NCBI GenBank assembly: GCA_025757685.1
Contig: CP107220.1
Span: forward strand, 955,501 to 1,019,500
Reading direction: 5' to 3'
Length of the DNA stretch: 64,000 bases
Origin: Oscillospiraceae bacterium
GTDB taxonomy: Bacteria; Bacillota; Clostridia; Oscillospirales; Acutalibacteraceae
A model generated the notes under the pieces. It saw only the letters and a list, made by a program, of their open reading frames with translations. It had not been told where the DNA came from and did no database searches. Of the stretch, positions 24,164-31,834 are shown piece by piece. Every line of letters starts with the position of its first letter. The stretch's first letter is position 1. A program made the translations under genes and the position numbers.

Positions 24164-24810
24164 GCTCTCTCATCCTCCCACAGGGCGGTAATGGCGTCCA
24201 TCACCTTGCCGGCAGCGTCCTTAATATCGTGGGGGCCCAGTTCTTCTCGATCCAGTCCCAGGTCTGCCTGGGTCAGCAGCTTACCGTAGCGGACAGTCAC
24301 CTGCTTGCCCGCTTTGATTTTGCCGTCACAGCAAATGGCCACCGGCAGCACATCGGCGCCTGTGGCCTTGGCGATCACTGCCACACCGGCCTTGGCCTTT
24401 TGGGGCACGCCGTCCTTGTCTTTAATGCGGCGACCCTCCGGACAAATGGCCATCACATGATTTTCCTCTATAATCTTCACGCCGTAGTCAATAGCAGAGG
24501 TATCACCCTTGCCCCGGCGCACCGGGAAGGCATACATCCGGGTCATAAACCAGGCGGCAATGGGATTCTTAAACAGTTCCGCCTTGGCCATAAAATGCAG
24601 GGGCGGCACCTCCTTGGGTAACGCCACAAACACCGGGTCAACCGCGCAGGTGTGGTTGATGGCAACAATATAGTTGGTGCGACCCTTGGGAATATTCTCC
24701 AGCCCCTTAAAGCGCATTTTGTACACAAGCTTCACCAGCGGGCGAAATACGGTCTTGATGAAGCCATAGGTTTTGTAATGTTTTACCTGGGTGTAGTCAA
24801 ATTCTTTCAT
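24154..24810 (-). CDS. plsC: 1-acylglycerol-3-phosphate acyltransferase (PlsC family)
   Basis: Transfers an acyl chain to lysophosphatidate in membrane phospholipid synthesis. 218 residues. The HxxxxD catalytic motif is NHTCAVDP, the substrate site is CPEGRRIKDKDG, and an upstream hydrophobic segment (VFRPLVKLVYKMRF) may sit on the membrane. Its ATG overlaps the cmk stop (ATGA) and its end overlaps ispH-rpsA by ten bases; the cmk-plsC-ispH-rpsA order is usual in clostridia. Confidence 0.92.
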   Translation of the reverse strand: MKEFDYTQVKHYKTYGFIKTVFRPLVKLVYKMRFKGLENIPKGRTNYIVAINHTCAVDPVFVALPKEVPPLHFMAKAELFKNPIAAWFMTRMYAFPVRRGKGDTSAIDYGVKIIEENHVMAICPEGRRIKDKDGVPQKAKAGVAVIAKATGADVLPVAICCDGKIKAGKQVTVRYGKLLTQADLGLDREELGPHDIKDAAGKVMDAITALWEDERACK

Positions 24811-25472
24811 TTTGTATGCTCCCGAATGATATTGATGATTAGGTCGGTGGACTGCTGCAAATCCAGCTCCGAGGTATCTGCCATAATGCTGTCGGCAGAG
24901 GGTTTCAGCGGGGCGATCTCCCGGTGGCTGTCCTGGTAATCCCGGCGGTTCACATCCGCCAGCACCTCTTCATAGGTCACCGTCTGTCCCTTTTCCACCA
25001 ACTCTTTATACCGGCGACGCGCGCGACACTCCGGCGTAGCGGACAAAAAGATCTTCACCTGGGCATTGGGCAACACCACGGTGGCAATATCCCGACCATC
25101 CATAATTACATTGTTTTTCTTCGCTAAATCTCGTTGCAAGTCTAACAGGAACGCCCGCACAACCGGCACGGCGCTGACCTTGGATGCACCCATACTAATC
25201 TCCGGCGTGCGAATCAGGTCGGACACATCTTCTCCGTTCAGGTACACATGCTGGCTGCCGTCCACAAACTTCAATTCCACCTGCAAATTTGGCAGCAACG
25301 CAGCAATGCCGTCGTCCGACTCCAAGACGCCGGCGCGCACCGCGCCCAGCGCCACCGTGCGATACAGCGCACCGGTGTCCACATAAATATAGCCCAGCGC
25401 CTTGGCTGCCGCCTTGGCGATGGTGGACTTGCCTGCGCCGGCAGGTCCGTCAATGGCAACATTGATCATCAT
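24807..25472 (-). CDS. cmk: Cytidylate kinase
   Basis: Phosphorylates CMP/dCMP with ATP. 221 residues with the P-loop DGPAGAGKSTIAKA at about 8-21, YVDTGALYRTVAL, MDGRDIATVVLPNA and RRRYKELVEKGQ, all family signatures. GGGGGA lies 7-8 bases before the first of two ATGs (25472, 25469). Overlaps plsC as ATGA. Confidence 0.97.
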   Translation of the reverse strand: MMINVAIDGPAGAGKSTIAKAAAKALGYIYVDTGALYRTVALGAVRAGVLESDDGIAALLPNLQVELKFVDGSQHVYLNGEDVSDLIRTPEISMGASKVSAVPVVRAFLLDLQRDLAKKNNVIMDGRDIATVVLPNAQVKIFLSATPECRARRRYKELVEKGQTVTYEEVLADVNRRDYQDSHREIAPLKPSADSIMADTSELDLQQSTDLIINIIREHTK

Positions 25473-25493
25473 AAAAAAATCCCCCTTTTAGAA

Positions 25494-26726
25494 TTACAGG
25501 TTTTGGCCGCACAGAGTGCCGGTGGAAAATGCGATCTGCAAATTGAACCCGCCGGTATAGCCGTCCACATCCAGCACCTCGCCGGCAAAATACAAATTTT
25601 CCACCAGCTTAGAGCCCATAGTCTTTGGCGACACCTGGCGCACATCTACGCCTCCGGCGGTAACAATGGCCTCCTCCACCGGGCGAAAGTCGGTGATATG
25701 CACAGCAAAGTCCTTCATCAGCCGCACCAACGCGTGGCGCTCCTCCCGACTGATCTGATTGACCTTCTTGCCCGGTTCCAGCCCGCTGCGGCGTACAAAT
25801 ACCGGAATCAGCTTCCGGGGCAGCAGCCCGCCCAAGGCGTTGATCAAATCTTTATTTTGCAACGCGGAAAAGTCCCGCTGCACCCGCCGATCCAGCACAT
25901 CAAAGGCCAGTGCGGGCTTTAAGTCAATATGCAGATTATACACCCCCCGCTCCGGCTGTGTCAAATGGCTGGAGGCAGAGAGCACCACCGGTCCGCTAAC
26001 CCCATAGTGGGTAAACAGCATTTCGCCGAAATCCGTATAGACTTCCTTGTTTCCTTGGGTCACCCGAATCTCAACATTCCGCAGGCTCAGGCCTTGCAAC
26101 TCCGGGATAAAATTATTATCACACACCAGAGGCACCAACGCCGGGCGAATGGGTACAATGGTGTGGCCGCACTGGCGAGCAAATGTATAGCCGTCGCCGG
26201 TAGAGCCGGTGGCAGGATAACTACACCCACCGGTACATACGGCAACGCTATGGCAGGTCAAGCGGCGACCATCGGTCAAATGCACCGCCTGTACCCGCCG
26301 ACCGTCCTCGGTCAGCTCCAGCCGCTCTACCGTGCCTTGCAGAAACTGCACACCGGCATTTTTGGCACGGCGCACCAAGGCGTCTACAATATCCGTTGCG
26401 TTATCCGATACCGGGAATACCCGCTCCCCTCGCTCAATCTTAGTGGGCACGCCCAAGTCCTCCATCAGAGCGATGGTGTCATAAGGCATAAAATTAGAAA
26501 AGGCGGAATACAAAAACCGCGGGTTGGTGGGAATATGCTCCAACAACCCTTGCAGGTCAAAGGTAGCATTGGTCACATTGCAGCGCCCTTTGCCGGTAAT
26601 GCGCAGTTTGCGCCCGGGGCGCTCCATTTTTTCAATCAGCAGCACACGGCTGCCCCTCTCGGCACACACCGCTGCGGCGGTCAGCCCGGCAGCACCGGCG
26701 CCGATGACAATTTTTGGTTCACTCAT
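25494..26726 (-). CDS. NAD(P)/FAD-dependent oxidoreductase, HI0933/YhiN family
   Basis: A 410-residue flavoprotein. The FAD-binding dinucleotide motif IGAGAAGLTAAAVCAERG (about 7-24) is followed by LLIEKMERPGRKLRITGKGR and CNVTNA, diagnostic of the HI0933 (YhiN/BaiN-like) family, and the C-terminus has the matching ENLYFAGEVLDVDGYTGGFN motif. Reaction unknown; one relative (BaiN) reduces bile acid intermediates, but that role should not be assumed here. The start overlaps the stop of the ABC-F gene (ATGA). Confidence 0.92.
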   Translation of the reverse strand: MSEPKIVIGAGAAGLTAAAVCAERGSRVLLIEKMERPGRKLRITGKGRCNVTNATFDLQGLLEHIPTNPRFLYSAFSNFMPYDTIALMEDLGVPTKIERGERVFPVSDNATDIVDALVRRAKNAGVQFLQGTVERLELTEDGRRVQAVHLTDGRRLTCHSVAVCTGGCSYPATGSTGDGYTFARQCGHTIVPIRPALVPLVCDNNFIPELQGLSLRNVEIRVTQGNKEVYTDFGEMLFTHYGVSGPVVLSASSHLTQPERGVYNLHIDLKPALAFDVLDRRVQRDFSALQNKDLINALGGLLPRKLIPVFVRRSGLEPGKKVNQISREERHALVRLMKDFAVHITDFRPVEEAIVTAGGVDVRQVSPKTMGSKLVENLYFAGEVLDVDGYTGGFNLQIAFSTGTLCGQNL

Positions 26727-28627
26727 ACTTCTTCCTCACCGGCGGCCAGTTCCTCGCTTGCATTCTCCCACCGGGCGTACAGATCGTCTCTGCGGGCAGT
26801 GGCGGCGTCCAGCTTGGCGGTTAGGTCCATCAGCGCCTGATAGTCCGCACCGGCAGACAGCTGCGCTTGCAGTTCTTCAATCTCTGCCTCCGTCTCCTCA
26901 ATTTCCGCTTCCAACCGGGTAACGGCGGTACGCAGCTTGCGCAGGCGGGAGGCACGCTCCTTTTGCTCTTTATAAGAATTGGTCTTTGGTTTTTCTTTGA
27001 CGGCAGCTGTCCTCTGCTGTGTGACCGCACGATGCGCCATATAGTCGTCATAGTTGCCGGTATAGCTTTGCACCCCGTTAGGCGTCAGCTCCAGCACCCG
27101 GGTTGCCAGCTTATTGATAAAATATCGGTCGTGGGACACAATGAGCATGGTGCCGTCATAATGAAGCAGCGTGTTTTCCAGTTCTTCCCGTGAGGCAGCG
27201 TCCAAGTGGTTGGTAGGCTCGTCCAGCAACAAGAAGTTATAGCCGCCCAGCATCAACTTCAGCAGTGCCACACGCGCACGCTCACCGCCGGAACACACGG
27301 ACAAAGGCCGATACACCTCTTCTCCCTTAAACAGGAACGCCGCCAACGCATTGCGCACGCGGGTCTCCGTCATTTGAGGGAAGGTGTCCCACACCTCGCC
27401 GATCACCGTTTTCGTCAGGTCCAGCTTGGCCTGCACCTGGTCAAAGTAGCCGGTGAGTAAGTTGCTGCCAAAGCGAAAAGTGCCGTCCTGGCGAGGGTAT
27501 TCACCGGTCAATATTTTGAGCAGCGTGGTCTTGCCGCAGCCGTTATCCCCCAGCAGGAACACCCGCTCCTGCCGCTTAATGTCAAAGGACACATCACGGA
27601 ACAGCGCTTTGCCGTCAAAGGACTTAGACAAGCCGTCGCAGCTGAGCACATCTTCACCGCTGACACACTTGGGAGTAAAGTCAAAGCGGATTTTCTGCAA
27701 CTTGGCGTCCGGCACCACCAGCTGGTCACGAATACGCTGGATCACCTTTTCCTTGCTCTCAGCAGTTTTGATATTCTTCTCCCGGTTCCACTGCCGCTGC
27801 TGGGCAATAATACCCTCCAGGCGGGCGATTTCTTTCATATCATTGTCGTACTTCTCGGCAATGGCCTTTTGCTCCGCCGCTTTTTTTTGCAGAAAAACGG
27901 AGTAGTTGCCGCTAAAGCAACGGATCTTTTGATTTTCCAGTTCAATGGTTTTGTCCGTAATACGATCCAGGAAATAGCGATCGTGGGACACAATCAGGCA
28001 GGCACCCTTAAAATCGGAAAGAAAGCTCTCCAACCACTCCACTGCGTGAATATCCAGATGGTTGGTTGGTTCGTCCAGCAGCAAAAAATCCGCCTTGGAC
28101 AGCAGCAGCTTTGCCAAAATCAACTTAGACTTCTGTCCGCCGGACAGCTTGTCCGTGGACATATCAAACTGCTTTTCCGTAAAGCCCAGGCCCAGCAGCG
28201 CCGAGCGTGTCATGGATTTATAAGTCAGGCCGCCCTCACGCTGGAACTGCTCCGTCAAACGGTCTTGCAGGGCAATATCCGCCGCTGTATCCCCTTGCCC
28301 GCTGCGCAGGCGATCGCCCACTTCTTCCAGCTGGCGCTCCAGTTCCATCAACGGCGCAAACACGCTGACCAACTCGTTCCACACGGTATTGCCGGCAGAG
28401 CAGGTGTGCTGCTCCATATAGCCCAACTTGCAATTTTTAGAGAGAAAGGCGCCGCCGCTGTCCGGCGTGTAGTCGCCGCAGATCACCTTAAACAGTGAGG
28501 TCTTACCCACGCCGTTGGCGCCAACAAAGCCCACTTTCTCCCGCTCTTTGATGGAGAAAGACACACCGGCAAACAGCGTGCGCTCCCCAAAAGACAAGGT
28601 TAAGTTTTGTACATCTAAAACGGCCAC
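26723..28627 (-). CDS. ABC-F family ribosome-associated ATPase
   Basis: A 634-residue soluble protein with two ABC ATPase domains and no membrane part. Domain 1 has GANGVGKTSLFK and LSGGQKSKL...LLLDEPTNHLD; domain 2 has GDNGCGKTTLLK and CSGGERARV...LLLDEPTNHLD. The linker between them (P-site tRNA interaction motif) holds KYDNDMKEIARLEGIIAQQ, and a coiled-coil C-terminal tail is present. Established knowledge: ABC-F proteins act on stalled ribosomes or confer antibiotic resistance; the subtype (YdiF/Uup-like) is uncertain. The start is a GTG at 28627, with GGGAGGTG seven bases upstream. Confidence 0.92.
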   Translation of the reverse strand: MAVLDVQNLTLSFGERTLFAGVSFSIKEREKVGFVGANGVGKTSLFKVICGDYTPDSGGAFLSKNCKLGYMEQHTCSAGNTVWNELVSVFAPLMELERQLEEVGDRLRSGQGDTAADIALQDRLTEQFQREGGLTYKSMTRSALLGLGFTEKQFDMSTDKLSGGQKSKLILAKLLLSKADFLLLDEPTNHLDIHAVEWLESFLSDFKGACLIVSHDRYFLDRITDKTIELENQKIRCFSGNYSVFLQKKAAEQKAIAEKYDNDMKEIARLEGIIAQQRQWNREKNIKTAESKEKVIQRIRDQLVVPDAKLQKIRFDFTPKCVSGEDVLSCDGLSKSFDGKALFRDVSFDIKRQERVFLLGDNGCGKTTLLKILTGEYPRQDGTFRFGSNLLTGYFDQVQAKLDLTKTVIGEVWDTFPQMTETRVRNALAAFLFKGEEVYRPLSVCSGGERARVALLKLMLGGYNFLLLDEPTNHLDAASREELENTLLHYDGTMLIVSHDRYFINKLATRVLELTPNGVQSYTGNYDDYMAHRAVTQQRTAAVKEKPKTNSYKEQKERASRLRKLRTAVTRLEAEIEETEAEIEELQAQLSAGADYQALMDLTAKLDAATARRDDLYARWENASEELAAGEEEV

Positions 28628-28666
28628 AGGCGCCCACCTCCCGGTTTGCAAAATAGATTTGCCCAT

Positions 28667-28695
28667 ATTTTACACTATCCCGGCTTGAAAGTGAA
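28667..28695 (-). promoter_or_regulatory. Promoter of the abcF-cmk-ispH-rpsA operon
   Basis: Minus strand: -35 TTCACT (28690-28695), 17-base spacer, -10 TAAAAT (28667-28672). Its -35 overlaps that of the divergent manA promoter. Confidence 0.55.
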
Positions 28696-28713
28696 GTCCT
28701 TTTTTGTTATTAT
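28685..28713 (+). promoter_or_regulatory. Promoter of manA
   Basis: -35 TTGAAA (28685-28690), 17-base spacer, -10 TATTAT (28708-28713). Confidence 0.65.
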
Positions 28714-28747
28714 ATCTAGGAAATCAATAAAAACAGAGGAAACAACT

Positions 28748-29701
28748 ATGGAGATTTTAAAATTACAGCCCATCTTTAAGGATTATATTTGGGGCGGTCA
28801 GCGCCTGCGAGAGGACTTAGGGTTCCAAAGTGACCTGCCCAAACTGGCAGAGGGCTGGATGCTTGCCTGCCACCAGGCGGGTATGAACACCATCGACGGC
28901 GGCAGCTATGACGGTCAGCCTCTGGAGCAGGTGGTAGAGTCCGTGGGCAAAGAAGCGCTTTGCGGCACCAACGCCGCCCGATTCCCCTATTTTCCGGTGC
29001 TCATTAAGCTGATTGATGCCAAGGACAACCTGTCTATTCAAGTGCACCCGGATAACGACTATGCCCGCCGTGTGGAGAACGAATTCGGCAAGACCGAGAT
29101 GTGGTATGTGCTGGACGCAGCCCCCGGCGCCCAGCTGATCTATGGCTTTAAGGAGAAGATCAGTAAGGAAGCATTCAAAGCCGCCATTGAGAACAACACG
29201 CTGCCGCAGGTGCTCAACCATGTGGATATTCACAAGGGCGATGTATTCTTTATTGAAGCAGGCACGGTGCACGCCATCGGCAAGGGCGCGCTGATCGCCG
29301 AAATTCAGCAAAACAGCAATGTGACCTACCGGGTGTACGACTATGACCGGCGGGGCGCAGACGGCAAGCCCCGGGAGCTGCATGTAGCCAAAGCGCTGGA
29401 TGTAGCCGTGCCGGAACCGCCCAAATACGATACGCAGCCTATGGGGCAAAAAGAAAATATTGGTGGCGGCAGCCGGCAACTGCTGGCGCGTTGCCCTCTG
29501 TTCACCGTTTATCATTATGCCGTCAGCGACACGGTACAACTGACTGCCGGTACAGAGAGCTTTCAGCACATCTTAGTCACCGACGGCAACGGCACCATTG
29601 ACGGCCGTTTGCTGCAAAAAGGCGACAGCTTCCTGGTACCTGCCGGGTACGGCAACTTTGCCGTCAGCGGTCAATTAGAGTTGCTTGTCACCTCTATTTA
29701 A
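28748..29701 (+). CDS. manA: Mannose-6-phosphate isomerase, type I
   Basis: Interconverts mannose 6-phosphate and fructose 6-phosphate. 317 residues, the short Firmicutes length. It starts MEILKLQPIFKDYIWGGQRL; the zinc-site cupin motif IQVHPDN is at about residue 96, with KTEMWYVLD and EIQQNSNVTYRVYDYDR downstream. AGAGGA lies 7 bases before the ATG at 28748; longer in-frame upstream reading covers the promoter and is rejected. Mannose released by the GH38 enzyme in this window could feed it after phosphorylation. Single gene with a strong terminator. Confidence 0.95.
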   Translation: MEILKLQPIFKDYIWGGQRLREDLGFQSDLPKLAEGWMLACHQAGMNTIDGGSYDGQPLEQVVESVGKEALCGTNAARFPYFPVLIKLIDAKDNLSIQVHPDNDYARRVENEFGKTEMWYVLDAAPGAQLIYGFKEKISKEAFKAAIENNTLPQVLNHVDIHKGDVFFIEAGTVHAIGKGALIAEIQQNSNVTYRVYDYDRRGADGKPRELHVAKALDVAVPEPPKYDTQPMGQKENIGGGSRQLLARCPLFTVYHYAVSDTVQLTAGTESFQHILVTDGNGTIDGRLLQKGDSFLVPAGYGNFAVSGQLELLVTSI

Positions 29702-29721
29702 CCGAAAATCCAGCAACATGC

Positions 29722-29767
29722 ATAAAAAGTCATTGCTATGGGCAAGATAGCAATGACTTAATTTTTT
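29722..29767 (+). terminator. Terminator of manA
   Basis: A perfect 13-bp stem (AAGTCATTGCTAT/ATAGCAATGACTT), 7-base loop, followed by AATTTTTT. Confidence 0.9.
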
Positions 29768-29780
29768 GGAGATGAAATTT

Positions 29781-29990
29781 ATGCGTGTACTCAACAATAT
29801 TGCACTGATCCTAGCCATTATCGGTGGGATCAACTGGGGCAGCATCGGGCTATTCAAATTTGACATTGTGGCGTGGATCTGCGGCGGGCAAGACGCAATC
29901 TTTGCTCGAATTATCTATGCCATTGTGGGTCTTGCTGCCGTGTGGTGTATCAGCTTGCTGTTTGGCAAGGGCAAGATCACAGAAGAATAA
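29781..29990 (+). CDS. DUF378 small membrane protein, 69 aa
   Basis: A 69-residue protein with two membrane helices (NNIALILAIIGGINWGSIGL and ARIIYAIVGLAAVWCISLLF) and the INWG motif typical of DUF378. Function unknown. The ATG at 29781 has GGAG 9 bases upstream; the two ATGs before it lie on or in that site. The gene sits directly after the manA terminator, whose T-run ends beside the ribosome site, so it is expressed either by read-through or from an unseen promoter. Confidence 0.88.
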   Translation: MRVLNNIALILAIIGGINWGSIGLFKFDIVAWICGGQDAIFARIIYAIVGLAAVWCISLLFGKGKITEE

Positions 29991-29993
29991 GCG

Positions 29994-30036
29994 CAAAAAA
30001 ACACGGTCCATAGCTTTGTCTACGGACCGTGTTTTT
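29994..30036. terminator. Bidirectional terminator between DUF378 and 5S rRNA
   Basis: AAAACACGGTCC and GGACCGTGTTTT pair, with an inner TAG/CTA, flanked by A and T runs on both sides. It serves the plus-strand DUF378 gene and the minus-strand 5S gene. Confidence 0.9.
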
Positions 30037-30038
30037 AT

Positions 30039-30153
30039 GTCGGCACTACTTATCTTTCCGGGAAGTCGCCCTCCAAGTATTGTCAGCGTGAATGAGCTTA
30101 ACTACCGTGTTCGGGATGGGAACGGGTGGACCCTCATCACAATCAGCACCGAC
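30039..30153 (-). rRNA. rrf: 5S ribosomal RNA (orphan copy)
   Basis: About 115 bases. Read on the minus strand the ends pair as helix I (GTCGGTGCT with AGTGCCGAC), and the interior has the universal stretches CCCGTTCCCATCCCGAACAC and GTTAAGCTCATTCACGCTGA, then TACTTGGAGGGCGACTTCCC. No 16S or 23S sequence is near. It starts 39 bases after the sigE stop with no terminator or clear promoter between them, and ends at a strong terminator. Confidence 0.95.
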
Positions 30154-30192
30154 TGCGTAAGATAGAGTACCACAAACGCAGCCGTTTGTCAA

Positions 30193-30903
30193 CTAAGATT
30201 TGGCACATTCCCGCAGCATTTCCTTGCGGATCTTTGATAAAATGCGCTTTTCCAGCCGAGAAATATAAGACTGAGAAATGCCCATTTGATCCGCCAACTG
30301 CTTTTGCGTATGTACCCGGGCGCCAAACAAACCGAATCGCTGCACCATCAGCTGCCGCTCTTTCTCCGGCAAGCGCCGAACGATCCCCCGCAGCAGCCGC
30401 TTTTCGTCGTCGTCCTCCAGCAGCTCCGACACAGCATCCGGCTCTGTACCCAGCACATCGCTTAGGGTCAATTCATTCCCGTCCCAGTCCACAGAAAGGG
30501 GTTCATCAAAGCTCATTTCCGTTTTCATATTGGACACCTTGCGTAGGTGCATGAGGATTTCATTTTCAATGCAGCGAGAGGCGTAAGTGGCCAGTTTAAT
30601 ATTTTTATTGGGATCAAAGGTGCGCACCGCTTTCATCAGCCCAATGGTGCCGATACTCACCAAATCCTCCGTGGCGGTTTGGCAGCTGTCAAACTTCTTG
30701 GCAATGTACACCACCAGCCGCAGATTGCGCACCACCAAAAGCTCCCGATGGGTGTTGTCCCCAGCCCGCAGTTCATTCATCACCGTTTCTTCTTCCTCAC
30801 GGGTCAAGGGAGGCGGCAGAGTCTCCGGCCCATTGATATAATGGCACTCTCGGCGAAACAGTCGCCGCAACCAGTCCATAATTCTTGCAAACATGCTTGT
30901 CAC
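30193..30903 (-). CDS. sigE: Sporulation sigma factor SigE
   Basis: RNA polymerase sigma factor of the mother cell in early sporulation. 236 residues, close to the Bacillus protein in length and wording: a membrane-directed pro-sequence (MTSMFARIMDWLRRLFRREC), then INGPETLPPPLTREEEE, region 2 (NLRLVVYIAKKF, SIGTIGLMKAVRTFDPNKNI, LATYASRCIENEILM), SFDEPLSVDWDGNELTLSDV, and region 4 (GISQSYISRLEKRILSKIRK). Established knowledge: the pro-sequence is removed by SpoIIGA, the gene upstream. The ATG overlaps the spoIIGA stop (ATGA). The usual downstream sigG is absent; a 5S rRNA gene follows. Confidence 0.97.
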   Translation of the reverse strand: MTSMFARIMDWLRRLFRRECHYINGPETLPPPLTREEEETVMNELRAGDNTHRELLVVRNLRLVVYIAKKFDSCQTATEDLVSIGTIGLMKAVRTFDPNKNIKLATYASRCIENEILMHLRKVSNMKTEMSFDEPLSVDWDGNELTLSDVLGTEPDAVSELLEDDDEKRLLRGIVRRLPEKERQLMVQRFGLFGARVHTQKQLADQMGISQSYISRLEKRILSKIRKEMLRECAKS

Positions 30904-31700
30904 TCCCAGGAAAAAATTTTCGGATCGACCACCGCTTGGTAGTCCTCATTTTGAATATGCTCGCTCAGTGCCACATACACCTCCCCCACTGTGCCACGCC
31001 GCTTGCCGCTATGTACCGTTACCCGATGGGGACGAAAAGCAGTAAGCATACCCTCTCCACCCACCGTTTGGTACGGGATCACCCGAGGCGTTTCCGTATC
31101 CGGGAACAAACTGCGACGAGCCACGATCACCGGTGCGCCGGAGAATGGCTCACGCAGTCGGTTGCCGCTGTCTGCCAGAGCAAAGCAACGCACTTGGCGC
31201 GCCCCGGTATCTACGGTCAGCTCCAAGAGCGCACGGCGCCCGGCGTGCTTCTCATACAGCCGCAGGATCAGCAGCGCCAGCACATACGCCGCCAGAGCCA
31301 GCAACAACAGCGTGCGGGCGGGCAGATCAAAATAGACGGCGCTGTTCTTCACCACAATACGCCGCGGACGAAACAGCAACCACACTCCTACAATGAAGCC
31401 CAACAGGACAAAATTGGCAGCAAGGAAGCACAGAAGGCACCGCAGGTACTTCTTAACGGAACCAAAGCCAAAGGCTGCCAGTACAAGTACCAGCGCAACG
31501 GCGATTTTAGAGAGCACCACTACCCAGGTGGGCAGCTTCGGCGCCAACAAGATCAGGCTATACGCCGCCCCCAGCATCGCGGCTATGCACAATCGAACGA
31601 TCCGCCGAGGCTGCTTGGTCAGCGCTGCCGTCAGCAGCAACAGTAGAAGGGTCATAAAGAAATTGACCACCAGCAACACATCCACATACACCACTTGCAC
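30900..31700 (-). CDS. spoIIGA: Pro-sigma-E processing peptidase SpoIIGA
   Basis: Membrane aspartic protease that activates SigE in response to a forespore signal. 266 residues from a GTG start at 31700 (GGGGGCGAGG just upstream). Five hydrophobic helices occupy about residues 3-145, followed by a protease domain with ELTVDTG and the catalytic ALADSGN (Asp177, matching Asp183 of Bacillus in context). ATGA overlap with sigE, the conserved spoIIG order. Confidence 0.95.
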   Translation of the reverse strand: MQVVYVDVLLVVNFFMTLLLLLLTAALTKQPRRIVRLCIAAMLGAAYSLILLAPKLPTWVVVLSKIAVALVLVLAAFGFGSVKKYLRCLLCFLAANFVLLGFIVGVWLLFRPRRIVVKNSAVYFDLPARTLLLLALAAYVLALLILRLYEKHAGRRALLELTVDTGARQVRCFALADSGNRLREPFSGAPVIVARRSLFPDTETPRVIPYQTVGGEGMLTAFRPHRVTVHSGKRRGTVGEVYVALSEHIQNEDYQAVVDPKIFSWE

Positions 31701-31720
31701 GCCCTCGCCCCCTTGCTCCC

Positions 31721-31753
31721 AGTATAGCCGGCAAGGCAGGCCGATTTTGTCAT
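31721..31753 (-). promoter_or_regulatory. Candidate spoIIG promoter with long spacer
   Basis: Minus strand: ATGACA (31748-31753), 21-base spacer, TATACT (31721-31726). A long spacer is known for the Spo0A-activated Bacillus spoIIG promoter (22 bases). The -35 region reads TATGACA, five of seven matches to an inverted 0A box. Suggestive only. Confidence 0.4.
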
Positions 31754-31763
31754 ATCCGGGCAA

Positions 31764-31821
31764 CAAAAAAAAGCGGACAAACCCCAAAATTGCGCCAAAT
31801 TTCGCAAAGGGTTTGTCCGCT
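31764..31821 (-). terminator. Terminator of the CCA-enzyme gene
   Basis: A perfect 13-bp stem (AGCGGACAAACCC/GGGTTTGTCCGCT) followed by eight T on the minus strand; the 24-base loop holds a second small stem (TTGCG/CGCAA). Confidence 0.9.
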
Positions 31822-31834
31822 TATTTATTAAGGA

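Noticed and set aside
28646..28747. N-terminal extension of manA
   Set aside because: It would cover the promoter; the ATG at 28748 has a proper ribosome site and the usual N-terminus.
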